Origin: an uncultured Bacteroidales bacterium
Lineage (GTDB): Bacteria > Bacteroidota > Bacteroidia > Bacteroidales > UBA3663
Direction of reading: 5' to 3'
DNA: 14,143 nt
Assembly (NCBI GenBank): GCA_905236195.1
Contig: CAJOOX010000070.1
Coordinates: 1 to 14,143, forward strand
The position numbers and the translations under genes were made by a program. Below, piece after piece: positions 7,199 through 14,143 of this stretch; position 1 is the stretch's first letter; every line of letters starts with the position of its first letter. Under the pieces are notes generated by a model that saw only the letters and a program-made list of their open reading frames with translations, did not search any database and was not told the DNA's origin.

Positions 7199-8041
7199 AT
7201 GAAGACTAATTATCAACTGCGTTACGCTTCCAATCCCGAAGATGCCAAGCATTACGACACCGCTCGTATCCGCAAGGATTTCCTGATTCCCACACTCTTC
7301 ACCAATGACGAGGTGAATATGGTTTATTCCATGTACGACCGAATGGTTGTGGGCGGAGCAATGCCCGTCATGGAGCAGCTTCCTTTGGAAGCCATCGACC
7401 CCCTGAAGGCCGATTTCTTCCTGACCCGTCGCGAAATGGGTATCTTCAACGTCGGAGGTCCCGGCATCGTGAAAGTGGACAACACGGAATTCGAACTCAA
7501 CTATAAAGAGGCTCTGTATCTGGGACGTGGCGACCGCAACATTACCTTCATCTCGAAGGACGGCAAACAGCCCGCCAAGTTCTATTTCAATTCGTGCACA
7601 GCCCATACCTCCTATCCCGACAAGAAGGTGACCAAAGCCGAAGCCAACATCCTCAAGCTCGGCAGCATGGAGGGCGCCAACGACCGCGTCATCAACCGTA
7701 TGATTGTGTCTCAGGTACTTCCCACCTGTCAGCTCCAGATGGGCATGACCGAACTGAAACCCGGCTCCGTATGGAACACCATGCCTGCCCACACCCACAG
7801 CCGCCGCATGGAGGCCTATTTCTACTTCGAAGTACCTGAGGGTCAGGCCGTATGTCACTTCATGGGAGAACCCCAGGAGACCCGCGTAGTATGGATGGAG
7901 GGCGATCAGGCAGTACTTTCACCCGAATGGTCTATCCACTCGGCATGTGCCACAGCCAACTACACTTTTATCTGGGGTATGGGCGGCGAGAATCTTGACT
8001 ACGGTGATCAGGACTTCTACAAAGAAACAGAACTGAGATAA
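7199..8041 (+). CDS. kduI: 5-dehydro-4-deoxy-D-glucuronate isomerase (5-keto-4-deoxyuronate isomerase)
   Basis: KduI converts 5-keto-4-deoxyuronate, formed from the unsaturated uronate of pectin or other uronic polymers, into 2,5-diketo-3-deoxygluconate in the cytoplasm. At 280 residues it is almost the length of the E. coli enzyme (278). The cupin metal site is intact: His198 and His200 in PAHTHSRRME, Glu205, and His247 in EWSIHSACA. Each is shifted by two from the E. coli zinc ligands 196, 198, 203 and 245. Further family marks are FNVGGPG, YLGRGDRNITF and the C-terminal WGMGGENLDYGDQDF. Its start follows an A-rich leader directly after the LacI-family gene, without a Shine-Dalgarno sequence. 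A strong hairpin lies just after its stop and before kduD, the next pathway step. Confidence 0.97.
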   Translation: MKTNYQLRYASNPEDAKHYDTARIRKDFLIPTLFTNDEVNMVYSMYDRMVVGGAMPVMEQLPLEAIDPLKADFFLTRREMGIFNVGGPGIVKVDNTEFELNYKEALYLGRGDRNITFISKDGKQPAKFYFNSCTAHTSYPDKKVTKAEANILKLGSMEGANDRVINRMIVSQVLPTCQLQMGMTELKPGSVWNTMPAHTHSRRMEAYFYFEVPEGQAVCHFMGEPQETRVVWMEGDQAVLSPEWSIHSACATANYTFIWGMGGENLDYGDQDFYKETELR

Positions 8042-8046
8042 TCACT

Positions 8047-8072
8047 TTCGATGGGGTTCATACCCCATCGAA
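8047..8072 (+). other. Intercistronic hairpin between kduI and kduD
   Basis: TTCGATGGGG and CCCCATCGAA form a perfect 10-bp stem that can gain an inner T-A pair, leaving a 4-nt loop TCAT. It begins 6 nt after the kduI stop. The downstream bases (TCATCATTTATAAC) are only mildly T-rich, so full termination is unlikely. Roles consistent with this position are protecting the 3' end of the kduI message or partial attenuation before kduD. No TAnnTTTG promoter is visible before kduD, which supports read-through. Confidence 0.72.
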
Positions 8073-8106
8073 TCATCATTTATAACATAATTACTAAATA
8101 AGAACT

Positions 8107-8916
8107 ATGGATAGCTTAAAAGCTTTTTCTCTGGAAGGTAAGAATGCATGGATCACAGGTGCTTCTTACGGTATCGGTTTCAACATCGCCAAGGCCTTTG
8201 TTGCCGCCGGCATCAAAACCATCATTTTCAACGACATCAACGAAGCTGCCGTCGAGAAGGGTCTCGCCAACTACAAAGAGGCTGGCATTACCAACGTCAA
8301 ATCCTATGTATGCGACGTAACCAACGAGGCACAGGTAGCCGAAACGGTGAAGAAGATTCACGAAGAAGTAGGTCAGATTGACATTCTGGTCAATAACGCC
8401 GGCATTATCAAGCGTATTCCCATGCACGAAATGAAGCGTGCCGAGTTCCAGCAGGTCATCGACATCGACCTGGTGGGTCCGTTCATCGTATCGTCGGCTG
8501 TCATTCCCGAAATGATGGAGCGCAAGGAAGGCAAGATCATCAACATCTGTTCGATGATGTCCGAGCTCGGCCGCGAGACCGTTTCCGCCTATGCAGCAGC
8601 CAAGGGCGGTCTGAAGATGCTCACCCGCAACATCTGCTCCGAGTACGGCGAATACAACATTCAGTGTAACGGCATCGGTCCCGGCTATATCGCAACACCC
8701 CAGACAGCGCCCCTTCGCGAACGCCAGCCCGATGGAAGCCGTCATCCCTTCGACTCATTCATCTGCGCCAAGACACCTGCCGGACGCTGGCTTGATCCCT
8801 CTGAACTGGGTGGTCCCGCCGTGTTCCTCGCATCACATGCATCCGATGCTGTGAACGGTCACATTCTCTATGTGGACGGCGGCATTCTGGCTTATATCGG
8901 CAAGCAGCCCAAATAA
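8107..8916 (+). CDS. kduD: 2-dehydro-3-deoxy-D-gluconate 5-dehydrogenase (SDR family)
   Basis: KduD reduces 2,5-diketo-3-deoxygluconate to 2-keto-3-deoxygluconate (KDG) with NAD(P)H, the step after KduI. The 269-residue protein is a classical short-chain dehydrogenase. It has the cofactor loop TGASYGIG at 17-24, NNAG at 96-99, catalytic Ser149, and Tyr162-xxx-Lys166 in YAAAKGG. The GPGYIATPQT substrate-loop segment and a C-terminal VNGHILYVDGG strand also fit. It is slightly longer than the E. coli enzyme (253). Assignment to KduD rather than a generic SDR rests on overall similarity and on its place next to kduI. The start at 8107 gives the usual short N-terminal lead (MDSLKAFSLEGKNAWITG). 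KDG kinase and KDPG aldolase, needed to finish the route, are not in this window. Confidence 0.95.
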   Translation: MDSLKAFSLEGKNAWITGASYGIGFNIAKAFVAAGIKTIIFNDINEAAVEKGLANYKEAGITNVKSYVCDVTNEAQVAETVKKIHEEVGQIDILVNNAGIIKRIPMHEMKRAEFQQVIDIDLVGPFIVSSAVIPEMMERKEGKIINICSMMSELGRETVSAYAAAKGGLKMLTRNICSEYGEYNIQCNGIGPGYIATPQTAPLRERQPDGSRHPFDSFICAKTPAGRWLDPSELGGPAVFLASHASDAVNGHILYVDGGILAYIGKQPK

Positions 8917-8920
8917 AGCA

Positions 8921-10240
8921 ATGAAAAAACTTTGTCTATTCGCCCTTACAGGGCTTGCCTTGGTGTCCTGTGCCCCCAAGACAGAAACACCCGTACTGAA
9001 AGTAACGGTTACCAATTCGCTCGGTTTCGACCGCAACGGAGAACTGGCCGACGTATCGTGGGATGCCATCCGGCAGAAACTGGGCATCACGACCACTGAT
9101 TCACTCATTGTGCTGAACGACAAGGGAGAACAACTCCCCTATCAGCTCTCCATGATGAATCCCCACATGGCAACTGTGATGTTCCCCGCAACAGTAGCAG
9201 CCAACGGCAAAGCAGAATATTGTTTCACCATCGGCGAACCTGAGGTGTTTACCCCCGTTGTAGCCGGGCGTCAGTATCCTGAACGTGTGGACGACTTCGC
9301 CTGGGAAAATGAATTCTCAGCCTACCGCTGCTACGGTCCCGAACTGCAGGCATCCGGTGAACGTGCATACGGCTTTGACGTATGGACCAAAGGCAATACC
9401 CGCGACCTGGTGGTGGAGAGCCGCTACAACACCGAGCACGGAGCACGTCATGAGATTGACTCTCTGAAGGCAGCTGGCAATACGGCAGCCGCCGACAGTG
9501 TCAATCACGCTACCTCCTATCACTTCGACCACGGCTTCGGTCTCGATTGCTACAAAGTCGGAGCAACCCTGGGCGGCGGTGCGCCTGCGCTCTACAAGGA
9601 CAACGAAATCATCTACCCCTACTGCTATACCGACTATGAGATTCTCGAAGAAGGCCCTCTGGCACTCTACGTCAAGTTCGACTTCGAGAAGAAGACCCTG
9701 GACGGCAAGGAATATACCGAGCACCGCATCCTGGGAGTACAGGCCGGCAGCCGCATGAACATGATGATTGTGAACTATGAGGGTCTGACAGACGGAGAGG
9801 CTCAGGTAGCCGCCGGTATTGTGACACATACCGAGAGCGCAGAGTATGTCATCAATCCCGAGAAGAAATACATCGCATACGCAGATCCTACCGATCCCTC
9901 GCAGGGCGGTGTGGACGTGAACGGTAAAATCTTCATCGGCATTGTGGCTCCCTTCATGGCCGATGCCAAAATACAGCCCTGGGGCCAGAAAGAGAATCCC
10001 CTCGACATGAAAGCCCGTTCGGGTGCAACCGGACACGTGCTCGCCATCTTACCGACCAAGAATGCCACGGCATTCTACTTCTTCGGTTCATCGTGGTCGA
10101 AAGGCGATATGGCAGACATGGCTGCCTGGCAGAAGTATCTGGATGAGTTCTCGCAGAAGTCCGATCCCAAGAACTTCCTCCAGCTCGAATATGAAGGCAA
10201 GCCCGAAACAGCTAAACCCGCAGACGCGTCACAGAAATAA
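8921..10240 (+). CDS. DUF4861 family lipoprotein, probable role in uronic-acid oligosaccharide use
   Basis: This 439-residue protein carries a lipoprotein signal peptide (MKKLCLFALTGLALVSC, lipid-bearing Cys17), so it is anchored in a membrane facing the periplasm or surface. The start at 8921 was chosen for that signal; a longer frame from 8870 would overlap kduD. The body matches the DUF4861 family by several blocks I recognise: VTNSLGFDRNGELADVSW near the N terminus, ERVDDFAWENEFSAYRCYGPEL, the YHFDHGFGLDCYKVG segment, and a C-terminal AFYFFGSSWSKGDM strand. No catalytic residues are established to my knowledge, so no reaction is claimed. It lies 4 nt after kduD and before a terminator, so it is the last gene of the kdu unit. 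The context suggests periplasmic handling of unsaturated or deoxy uronates, but a substrate-binding role fits as well. Confidence 0.85.
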   Translation: MKKLCLFALTGLALVSCAPKTETPVLKVTVTNSLGFDRNGELADVSWDAIRQKLGITTTDSLIVLNDKGEQLPYQLSMMNPHMATVMFPATVAANGKAEYCFTIGEPEVFTPVVAGRQYPERVDDFAWENEFSAYRCYGPELQASGERAYGFDVWTKGNTRDLVVESRYNTEHGARHEIDSLKAAGNTAAADSVNHATSYHFDHGFGLDCYKVGATLGGGAPALYKDNEIIYPYCYTDYEILEEGPLALYVKFDFEKKTLDGKEYTEHRILGVQAGSRMNMMIVNYEGLTDGEAQVAAGIVTHTESAEYVINPEKKYIAYADPTDPSQGGVDVNGKIFIGIVAPFMADAKIQPWGQKENPLDMKARSGATGHVLAILPTKNATAFYFFGSSWSKGDMADMAAWQKYLDEFSQKSDPKNFLQLEYEGKPETAKPADASQK

Positions 10241-10263
10241 TCCTTGTATCCCGAAAAATTGTC

Positions 10264-10298
10264 AGGAGCCCGCTACTTGGTAGTGAGCTCCTTTTTTT
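10264..10298 (+). terminator. Intrinsic terminator of the kdu unit
   Basis: The arms AGGAGC and GCTCCT pair, followed inward by one C-A mismatch and six more pairs including a G-U, with a TTG loop. Seven consecutive T residues end at 10298. It lies 23 nt after the DUF4861 stop codon and is the strongest terminator in the window, separating the kdu genes from the nqr operon. Confidence 0.92.
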
Positions 10299-10394
10299 GA
10301 CACCTCTGCTTTCCAAACAATTGAAACTGAGATTTCATTTGTACCAAATTGGAAAAATAAGAAACCCAGACGCGGAATTTTGAAAAAAAATCAC

Positions 10395-10402
10395 TATATT
10401 TG
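10395..10402 (+). promoter_or_regulatory. Probable promoter (-7 element) of the nqr operon
   Basis: TATATTTG matches the Bacteroidetes -7 consensus TAnnTTTG exactly and lies 52 nt before nqrA, leaving an A-rich leader typical of the phylum. A TTTG about 20 nt upstream is not seen: that position reads GCGGA, and the nearest TTTG (ending at 10382) is only 12 nt away. The -33 element therefore looks weak or absent. Farther upstream, 10310-10355 holds nested inverted repeats (TTTCCAA with TTGGAAA, enclosing TGAAA with TTTCA) of unknown meaning. Confidence 0.7.
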
Positions 10403-10454
10403 CACGCGTTTTCATAAAGAATACAAACAAAAATAATAATAAACAATCCAATTA

Positions 10455-11798
10455 ATGGCAAGTTTGATTAAACTCAAGAAAGGCTTGAACATCGCATTGG
10501 AAGGTGTACCCCAGCAGAACATGGCTTCTGTGAAGGAAGATACATCGTGGACTTTTGTTCCCGACGATTTCAACGGGTTCACTCCCAAAATCCTTGTTCG
10601 GGCAGATGAACCTGTCGCCGCGGGTCAGCCCATTGTCTGCGACAAGCTTCATCCCGAGATTCAGATTGTAAGTCCGGTGAGCGGCACCCTCGTGGCCGTA
10701 AACCGCGGCGAACGTCGCAAAGTGCTTTCCGTCGTTGTCAAGAAAGACGGTAAATGCACGAGTACATCACTTCCCGCAATCGATGCCCAGAAGGCTTCGG
10801 CCGAAGAAGTCAGGAAAGCCATGTTGGAGCGTGGTGTCTGGCCCTTCCTCGTACAGCGTCCTTACTGCACGATAGCAGACCCCACGATCCTGCCTCGCGA
10901 CATCTTCGTCACCCTGCTCGACACGGCACCCCTTGCACCCTCGTTCGAAATGATCGTCAAGGGGCAGGAGGCAGCGCTTCAGGCGGGTATTACGGCATTG
11001 TCGAAACTCACATCCGGCAAAGTGTACGTCGGCGTGGCCGCACGCACACAACTCAATCTCAAGGACTGTGAGATTTATGAATTCGAAGGCGCCCATCCCG
11101 CTGGCAACGTCGGTGTACAGATTAACCACATCAAACCCATCAACAAGGGCGAAAAAGTGTGGACGGCCACGGCTCAGGACGTCATCGTGATTGGCCGGGT
11201 GCTGGCCGGCAACCTCGATTTCAGCCGTGTCATCACCATTGCCGGTTCTGAAATTCTCAGCCCTGCATACGCCAAAGTGCTCCCCGGCTCAAGCATCGAA
11301 AGCATCGTAGCAGGCAAAGTAAAACAGGCCGAGTATCTGCAGCGCTACATCAACGGCAACGTACTGACCGGTGAAAACGCAGGCCGCGAAGGCACTCTCG
11401 GTGCCCAGGCTCAGACCGTCACCGTCATCCCCGACGGGTCGGACAATGCGGAACTCTTCGGCTGGGCAACCCCCGGCATTACACGTTATAGTGTATCCCG
11501 CTCATCCCTTTCGGCTTTCCTTCCCAAGAAACTGTGGACTCTCGACGCCCGTCTCAAAGGCGGCCGCCGCGCACTGATTGCATCCGGCGACTGGGAGAAA
11601 GTGTTCCCAATGGACATCTATCCCGAACATCTTTTCAAAGCCGCCCTGGCATTTGATATCGACAAGATGGAGGAGCTGGGTATCTATGAGGTAGCACCCG
11701 AGGATTTTGCACTTTGTGAATTCGTAGATGCATCAAAGACTCCCGTCATGCAAGTTATTGCAGATGCTTTGAAACGTCTTAAAAAAGAAATGGAATAA
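10455..11798 (+). CDS. nqrA: Na+-translocating NADH:quinone oxidoreductase subunit A
   Basis: NqrA is the peripheral cytoplasmic subunit of the Na+-pumping NADH:ubiquinone/menaquinone oxidoreductase and contributes to quinone interaction. The 447-residue length is standard. The N terminus (IKLKKGLNIALEG) matches the family, as do the biotinyl-like sandwich segment (SPVSGTLVAVNRGERRKVLSVVV), the FVTLLDTAPLAP block and the C-terminal PEDFALCEFVDASKTPVMQVI. It lacks the CxxCxxC cluster motifs of the related RnfC, which supports NqrA rather than an Rnf system. It is the first gene of the operon, and its stop overlaps the nqrB start by one base (TAATG), giving close translational coupling. Confidence 0.97.
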   Translation: MASLIKLKKGLNIALEGVPQQNMASVKEDTSWTFVPDDFNGFTPKILVRADEPVAAGQPIVCDKLHPEIQIVSPVSGTLVAVNRGERRKVLSVVVKKDGKCTSTSLPAIDAQKASAEEVRKAMLERGVWPFLVQRPYCTIADPTILPRDIFVTLLDTAPLAPSFEMIVKGQEAALQAGITALSKLTSGKVYVGVAARTQLNLKDCEIYEFEGAHPAGNVGVQINHIKPINKGEKVWTATAQDVIVIGRVLAGNLDFSRVITIAGSEILSPAYAKVLPGSSIESIVAGKVKQAEYLQRYINGNVLTGENAGREGTLGAQAQTVTVIPDGSDNAELFGWATPGITRYSVSRSSLSAFLPKKLWTLDARLKGGRRALIASGDWEKVFPMDIYPEHLFKAALAFDIDKMEELGIYEVAPEDFALCEFVDASKTPVMQVIADALKRLKKEME

Positions 11799-12976
11799 TG
11801 AACAAGCTTTCACAATACATTGACAAGAACGTTGCCCCCCTCTTCAACAAGGGCGGCAAATGGGAGAAGTATTGGTCATTCTTTGATGCTTTCCACTCCT
11901 TCCTGTTCGTACCCACCACGACGGCACCACGCCGCGGCGTTCAGGTACACGATAGCGTTGACTCCAAGCGTGTCATCACCACGCTCATCATCGCACTCAT
12001 CCCCGCCCTCCTTTTCGGCATGTGGAACGAAGGCTATCAGCACTTCACGGCCATCCATCAGGAAGCCGGGTTCTGGGAATGTTTCTTCTACGGTCTCCTG
12101 CTCTTCCTCCCCAAGGTTATCGTAACCTATATCGTAGGTTTGGGCATCGAGTTCTGTATCGCAGCCTACAAGCATGAAGAAGTTGCCGAGGGTTTCCTTG
12201 CTTCGGGTATTCTGATTCCCGCAGTCATGCCTGCCGAGACACCCCTCTGGACCATTGCACTGGCTACTGCTTTTGCCGTGGTATTCGCCAAGGAGGTATT
12301 CGGCGGCACGGGCTATAACATCTTCAATCCCGCACTCATCGCACGTGCGTTCCTTTTCTTTGCCTATCCTACGGCCATGTCCGGTACGGACGTCTTTGTA
12401 CGAGGCGGTTCTGCCCTCGGCTTCGGAGGTATTGACGGTGTGGATGCCGTTTCCGTGGCCACGCCCCTCGGCATGGTGGCAGAAGGCACCTTCAACCCCG
12501 CTACCTTCAACACGTGGGACGCCTTCCTGGGCATCATTCCCGGTTCTTTTGCCGAAACGTCCACGCTGGCCATTCTCATCGGTGCCTGCATCCTCATCGT
12601 CTCGGGCGTAGCCTCCTGGCGCATCATGCTCAGCTGCTTCGCAGGCGGTGCCCTCATGAGTGCCATCATCTATGCCTTTGCCGACAACGCCCCCACTGTG
12701 GCTCAGCAGCTCTGCCTCGGCGGTTTTGCATTTGCTGCCGTCTTCATGGCTACCGACCCAGTTACAGCCGCCCGCACTAACACGGGCAAATGGATTTACG
12801 GCTGTTTTGTGGGTGTGATGGCCATTGTCATCCGTATGTTTAACACCGGTTATCCCGAAGGCGCCATGCTTGCCGTACTGCTCGGCAATGCCGTTGCTCC
12901 CCTGATTGACTATTGTGTCGTACAGGCCAATATCAACCGCCGCAACAAACGTGCCGCTCTGGTTGCCAACGCATAA
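11798..12976 (+). CDS. nqrB: Na+-translocating NADH:quinone oxidoreductase subunit B
   Basis: NqrB is the large membrane subunit that carries a covalently bound FMN and forms much of the Na+ path. The 392-residue protein begins with the family start (a soluble segment with KGGKWEKYWSFFDAF) and then has many hydrophobic helices. VFGGTGYNIFNPALIARAFLFF is a core family segment. The likely flavinylation site is Thr222 in D-A-V-S-V-A-T, which follows the ApbE target pattern Dxx[S/T]xA[T] but has Val where Gly is usual. FMATDPVTAARTNTGKWIYG near the C terminus is also conserved. It overlaps nqrA by one base, and nqrC follows after 19 nt. Confidence 0.96.
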   Translation: MNKLSQYIDKNVAPLFNKGGKWEKYWSFFDAFHSFLFVPTTTAPRRGVQVHDSVDSKRVITTLIIALIPALLFGMWNEGYQHFTAIHQEAGFWECFFYGLLLFLPKVIVTYIVGLGIEFCIAAYKHEEVAEGFLASGILIPAVMPAETPLWTIALATAFAVVFAKEVFGGTGYNIFNPALIARAFLFFAYPTAMSGTDVFVRGGSALGFGGIDGVDAVSVATPLGMVAEGTFNPATFNTWDAFLGIIPGSFAETSTLAILIGACILIVSGVASWRIMLSCFAGGALMSAIIYAFADNAPTVAQQLCLGGFAFAAVFMATDPVTAARTNTGKWIYGCFVGVMAIVIRMFNTGYPEGAMLAVLLGNAVAPLIDYCVVQANINRRNKRAALVANA

Positions 12977-12981
12977 TTAAG

Positions 12982-12989
12982 AAAGGAAA
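12982..12989 (+). promoter_or_regulatory. Possible Shine-Dalgarno site of nqrC
   Basis: AAAGGAAA lies with its GG ending 9 nt before the nqrC ATG. It is the only Shine-Dalgarno-like sequence I see at a start in this window, since the other starts have AT-rich leaders or direct overlaps. Its use is uncertain because Bacteroidetes depend little on such sites. Confidence 0.45.
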
Positions 12990-12995
12990 CAAGTT

Positions 12996-13721
12996 ATGAA
13001 TCGCAACAGCAATTCCTACACAGTCATCTACGCAGCCGTCCTTACGGCCATCGTAGCCGTTCTGCTTGCGCTCGCAGCCCTCGGCCTCAAGGACCAGCAG
13101 AAAAAGAACACCGACAACGAGAAGAAGATGCAGGTGCTCGCGGCTGTAGCTTCCCACCTCACTCAGGAGCCCAACCTCCAGAACGCCGGTGAAATCTGGG
13201 CTTCGCTCAATATGGACGACAACAAGTTCACCGTCAACGGCAAGGGAGAGGTTCTCGACAATGTCGATCCTTTTGAAATCGACATCAAGAACCAGTTCTC
13301 GCAGGGCAAGGTTATTGCCGATGCCCAGCTGCCTGTCTTCAAAGCCAACATCGACGGTAAGGATTACTACATCCTCGCCCTCTTCGGCAACGGCCTCTGG
13401 GACGTGATTTCGGGCTATGTGTCGGTTGAGGCCGACGGCAACACCTTAGCCGGTGCTACCTTCGACCACAAGGGCGAGACCGCAGGCCTGGGTGCCAAAA
13501 TCAAGGACGACCCGGCTTTTGCAGCCCAGTTTGCAGGCAAACACATCTTCAGGGACGGACAGTTCACCTCGGTAGCCGTGCTCAAGAAAGGCAAAGCTTC
13601 CGAAGGTGACAAGGTGGATGCCATCACCGGCGCTACAATGACGTCTAACGGTGTGTCCGACATGATTAAAAACTCACTCGAGGGATACCTCCCCTTCCTT
13701 CAATCTCTTCAAAACAAATAA
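12996..13721 (+). CDS. nqrC: Na+-translocating NADH:quinone oxidoreductase subunit C
   Basis: NqrC is anchored by one N-terminal membrane helix (about 8-31) and carries the second covalent FMN on the outer side of the membrane. The 241-residue protein has the classical ApbE flavinylation motif D208-A-I-T-G-A-T214, followed by MTSNGV. The flavin should sit on Thr214. GETAGLGAKIKDDPAFAAQFAGK upstream is the conserved FMN-domain segment shared with RnfG. The start is supported by the Shine-Dalgarno-like AAAGGAAA and by the helix beginning directly after the polar MNRNSNSY lead. The gene lies between nqrB and nqrD in canonical order, with a 3-nt gap to nqrD. Confidence 0.96.
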   Translation: MNRNSNSYTVIYAAVLTAIVAVLLALAALGLKDQQKKNTDNEKKMQVLAAVASHLTQEPNLQNAGEIWASLNMDDNKFTVNGKGEVLDNVDPFEIDIKNQFSQGKVIADAQLPVFKANIDGKDYYILALFGNGLWDVISGYVSVEADGNTLAGATFDHKGETAGLGAKIKDDPAFAAQFAGKHIFRDGQFTSVAVLKKGKASEGDKVDAITGATMTSNGVSDMIKNSLEGYLPFLQSLQNK

Positions 13722-13724
13722 TCT

Positions 13725-14143
13725 ATGGCAGCAGAAAAGAAACAAGGGGTATTCACAGGTCCCCTCTGGCAAAATAACCCGATCGTCGTACAGGTGCTCG
13801 GCATCTGCTCGAGCCTCGCTGTGACGACCCAGGTGAAGCCTGCCCTCGTCATGGGTATCTCCCTGACAGTCGTTCTGGCATTCAGCAATGTCATCATTTC
13901 ACTCCTCCGCAACACCATCCCCAACCGCATCCGTATCATCGTACAGCTGGTGGTTGTCGCTGCGCTGGTTATCTTGGTCAACGAAATCCTCAAAGCCTAC
14001 GTCTTCGAAGTCTCGAAACAGCTTTCGGTCTATGTCGGCCTCATCATCACCAACTGTATCCTGATGGGCCGTCTGGAAGCATTCGCCCTGGGCAACAAGC
14101 CCTGGCCCGCATTCCTCGACGGTCTCGGAAACGGACTTGGTTA
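13725..14143 (+). CDS. nqrD: Na+-translocating NADH:quinone oxidoreductase subunit D, N-terminal part (runs off window)
   Basis: An ATG at 13725 opens a frame that stays open to the window end (139 codons plus 2 bases). It begins MAAEKKQGVFTGPLWQNNP and continues with hydrophobic helices. NqrD is a membrane subunit that, with NqrE, holds an intramembrane [2Fe-2S] cluster. The expected cysteines are present at Cys28 (GICSSLAVT) and Cys111 (IITNCILMGR), one residue off the Vibrio positions 29 and 112. The end GRLEAFALGNKPWPAFLDGLGNGLG is a conserved family segment. The rest of nqrD and presumably nqrE and nqrF lie beyond the window. Confidence 0.96.
   Translation, partial: MAAEKKQGVFTGPLWQNNPIVVQVLGICSSLAVTTQVKPALVMGISLTVVLAFSNVIISLLRNTIPNRIRIIVQLVVVAALVILVNEILKAYVFEVSKQLSVYVGLIITNCILMGRLEAFALGNKPWPAFLDGLGNGLG

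Noticed and set aside
8870..8920. An earlier in-frame start for the DUF4861 gene at 8870
   Set aside because: It overlaps kduD and would place extra residues before the lipoprotein signal peptide.
10455..14143. An Rnf electron-transport operon instead of NQR
   Set aside because: The first subunit lacks the iron-sulfur cysteine motifs of RnfC, and the order A-B-C-D with two flavinylated subunits fits NQR.

Overview
The window looks like chromosomal DNA from a Bacteroidales bacterium, probably of the Prevotella or Bacteroides type. Three things suggest this. There is a textbook Bacteroidetes promoter (TTTG, 20 nt, TATCTTTG) before the regulator gene. Most genes have AT-rich leaders without a Shine-Dalgarno sequence. 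The content is also typical: pectin-degrading GH105/GH106 enzymes, a kduI/kduD pair and a Na+-translocating NQR complex. All genes lie on the + strand, in three or four transcription units. The genus cannot be fixed from the sequence alone.

Region 1 (1-5954). The window opens in the 3' end of a sugar-nucleotidyltransferase gene. After an 85-bp gap holding a strong hairpin without a T-tract, a tight run begins: a secreted GH105 unsaturated uronyl hydrolase, a secreted GH106 alpha-L-rhamnosidase, a beta-class DNA methyltransferase and a small three-helix membrane protein. The first three overlap by ATGA junctions. A clear intrinsic terminator (5915-5954) closes the run. GH105 and GH106 fit stepwise trimming of rhamnogalacturonan oligosaccharides outside the cytoplasm. 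The methyltransferase is an unexpected passenger with no restriction partner in view.

Region 2 (6046-10298). A LacI-family regulator with its own promoter is followed by kduI, a strong intercistronic hairpin, kduD and, 4 nt later, a DUF4861 lipoprotein. A good terminator ends the unit. KduI and KduD take the 4-deoxy-uronate from unsaturated galacturonate to 2-keto-3-deoxygluconate (KDG), so this unit continues in the cytoplasm what GH105 starts outside. The role of the DUF4861 lipoprotein is unknown, and its place here ties it to the same substrates.

Region 3 (10299-14143). A housekeeping nqr operon begins after a promoter-like TATATTTG element: nqrA, nqrB, nqrC and a truncated nqrD, with the rest beyond the window. 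It encodes the respiratory Na+ pump and has no evident functional tie to the pectin genes.

There is no gene-free stretch over 300 bases; the longest gaps are 5909-6126 and 10241-10454, both described below. I saw no tRNA, rRNA, CRISPR array, insertion sequence or phage gene. No clearly new multi-gene system is evident. The best candidates for a second look are the methyltransferase and membrane protein coupled to a glycosidase operon, and the DUF4861 lipoprotein in the kdu operon.
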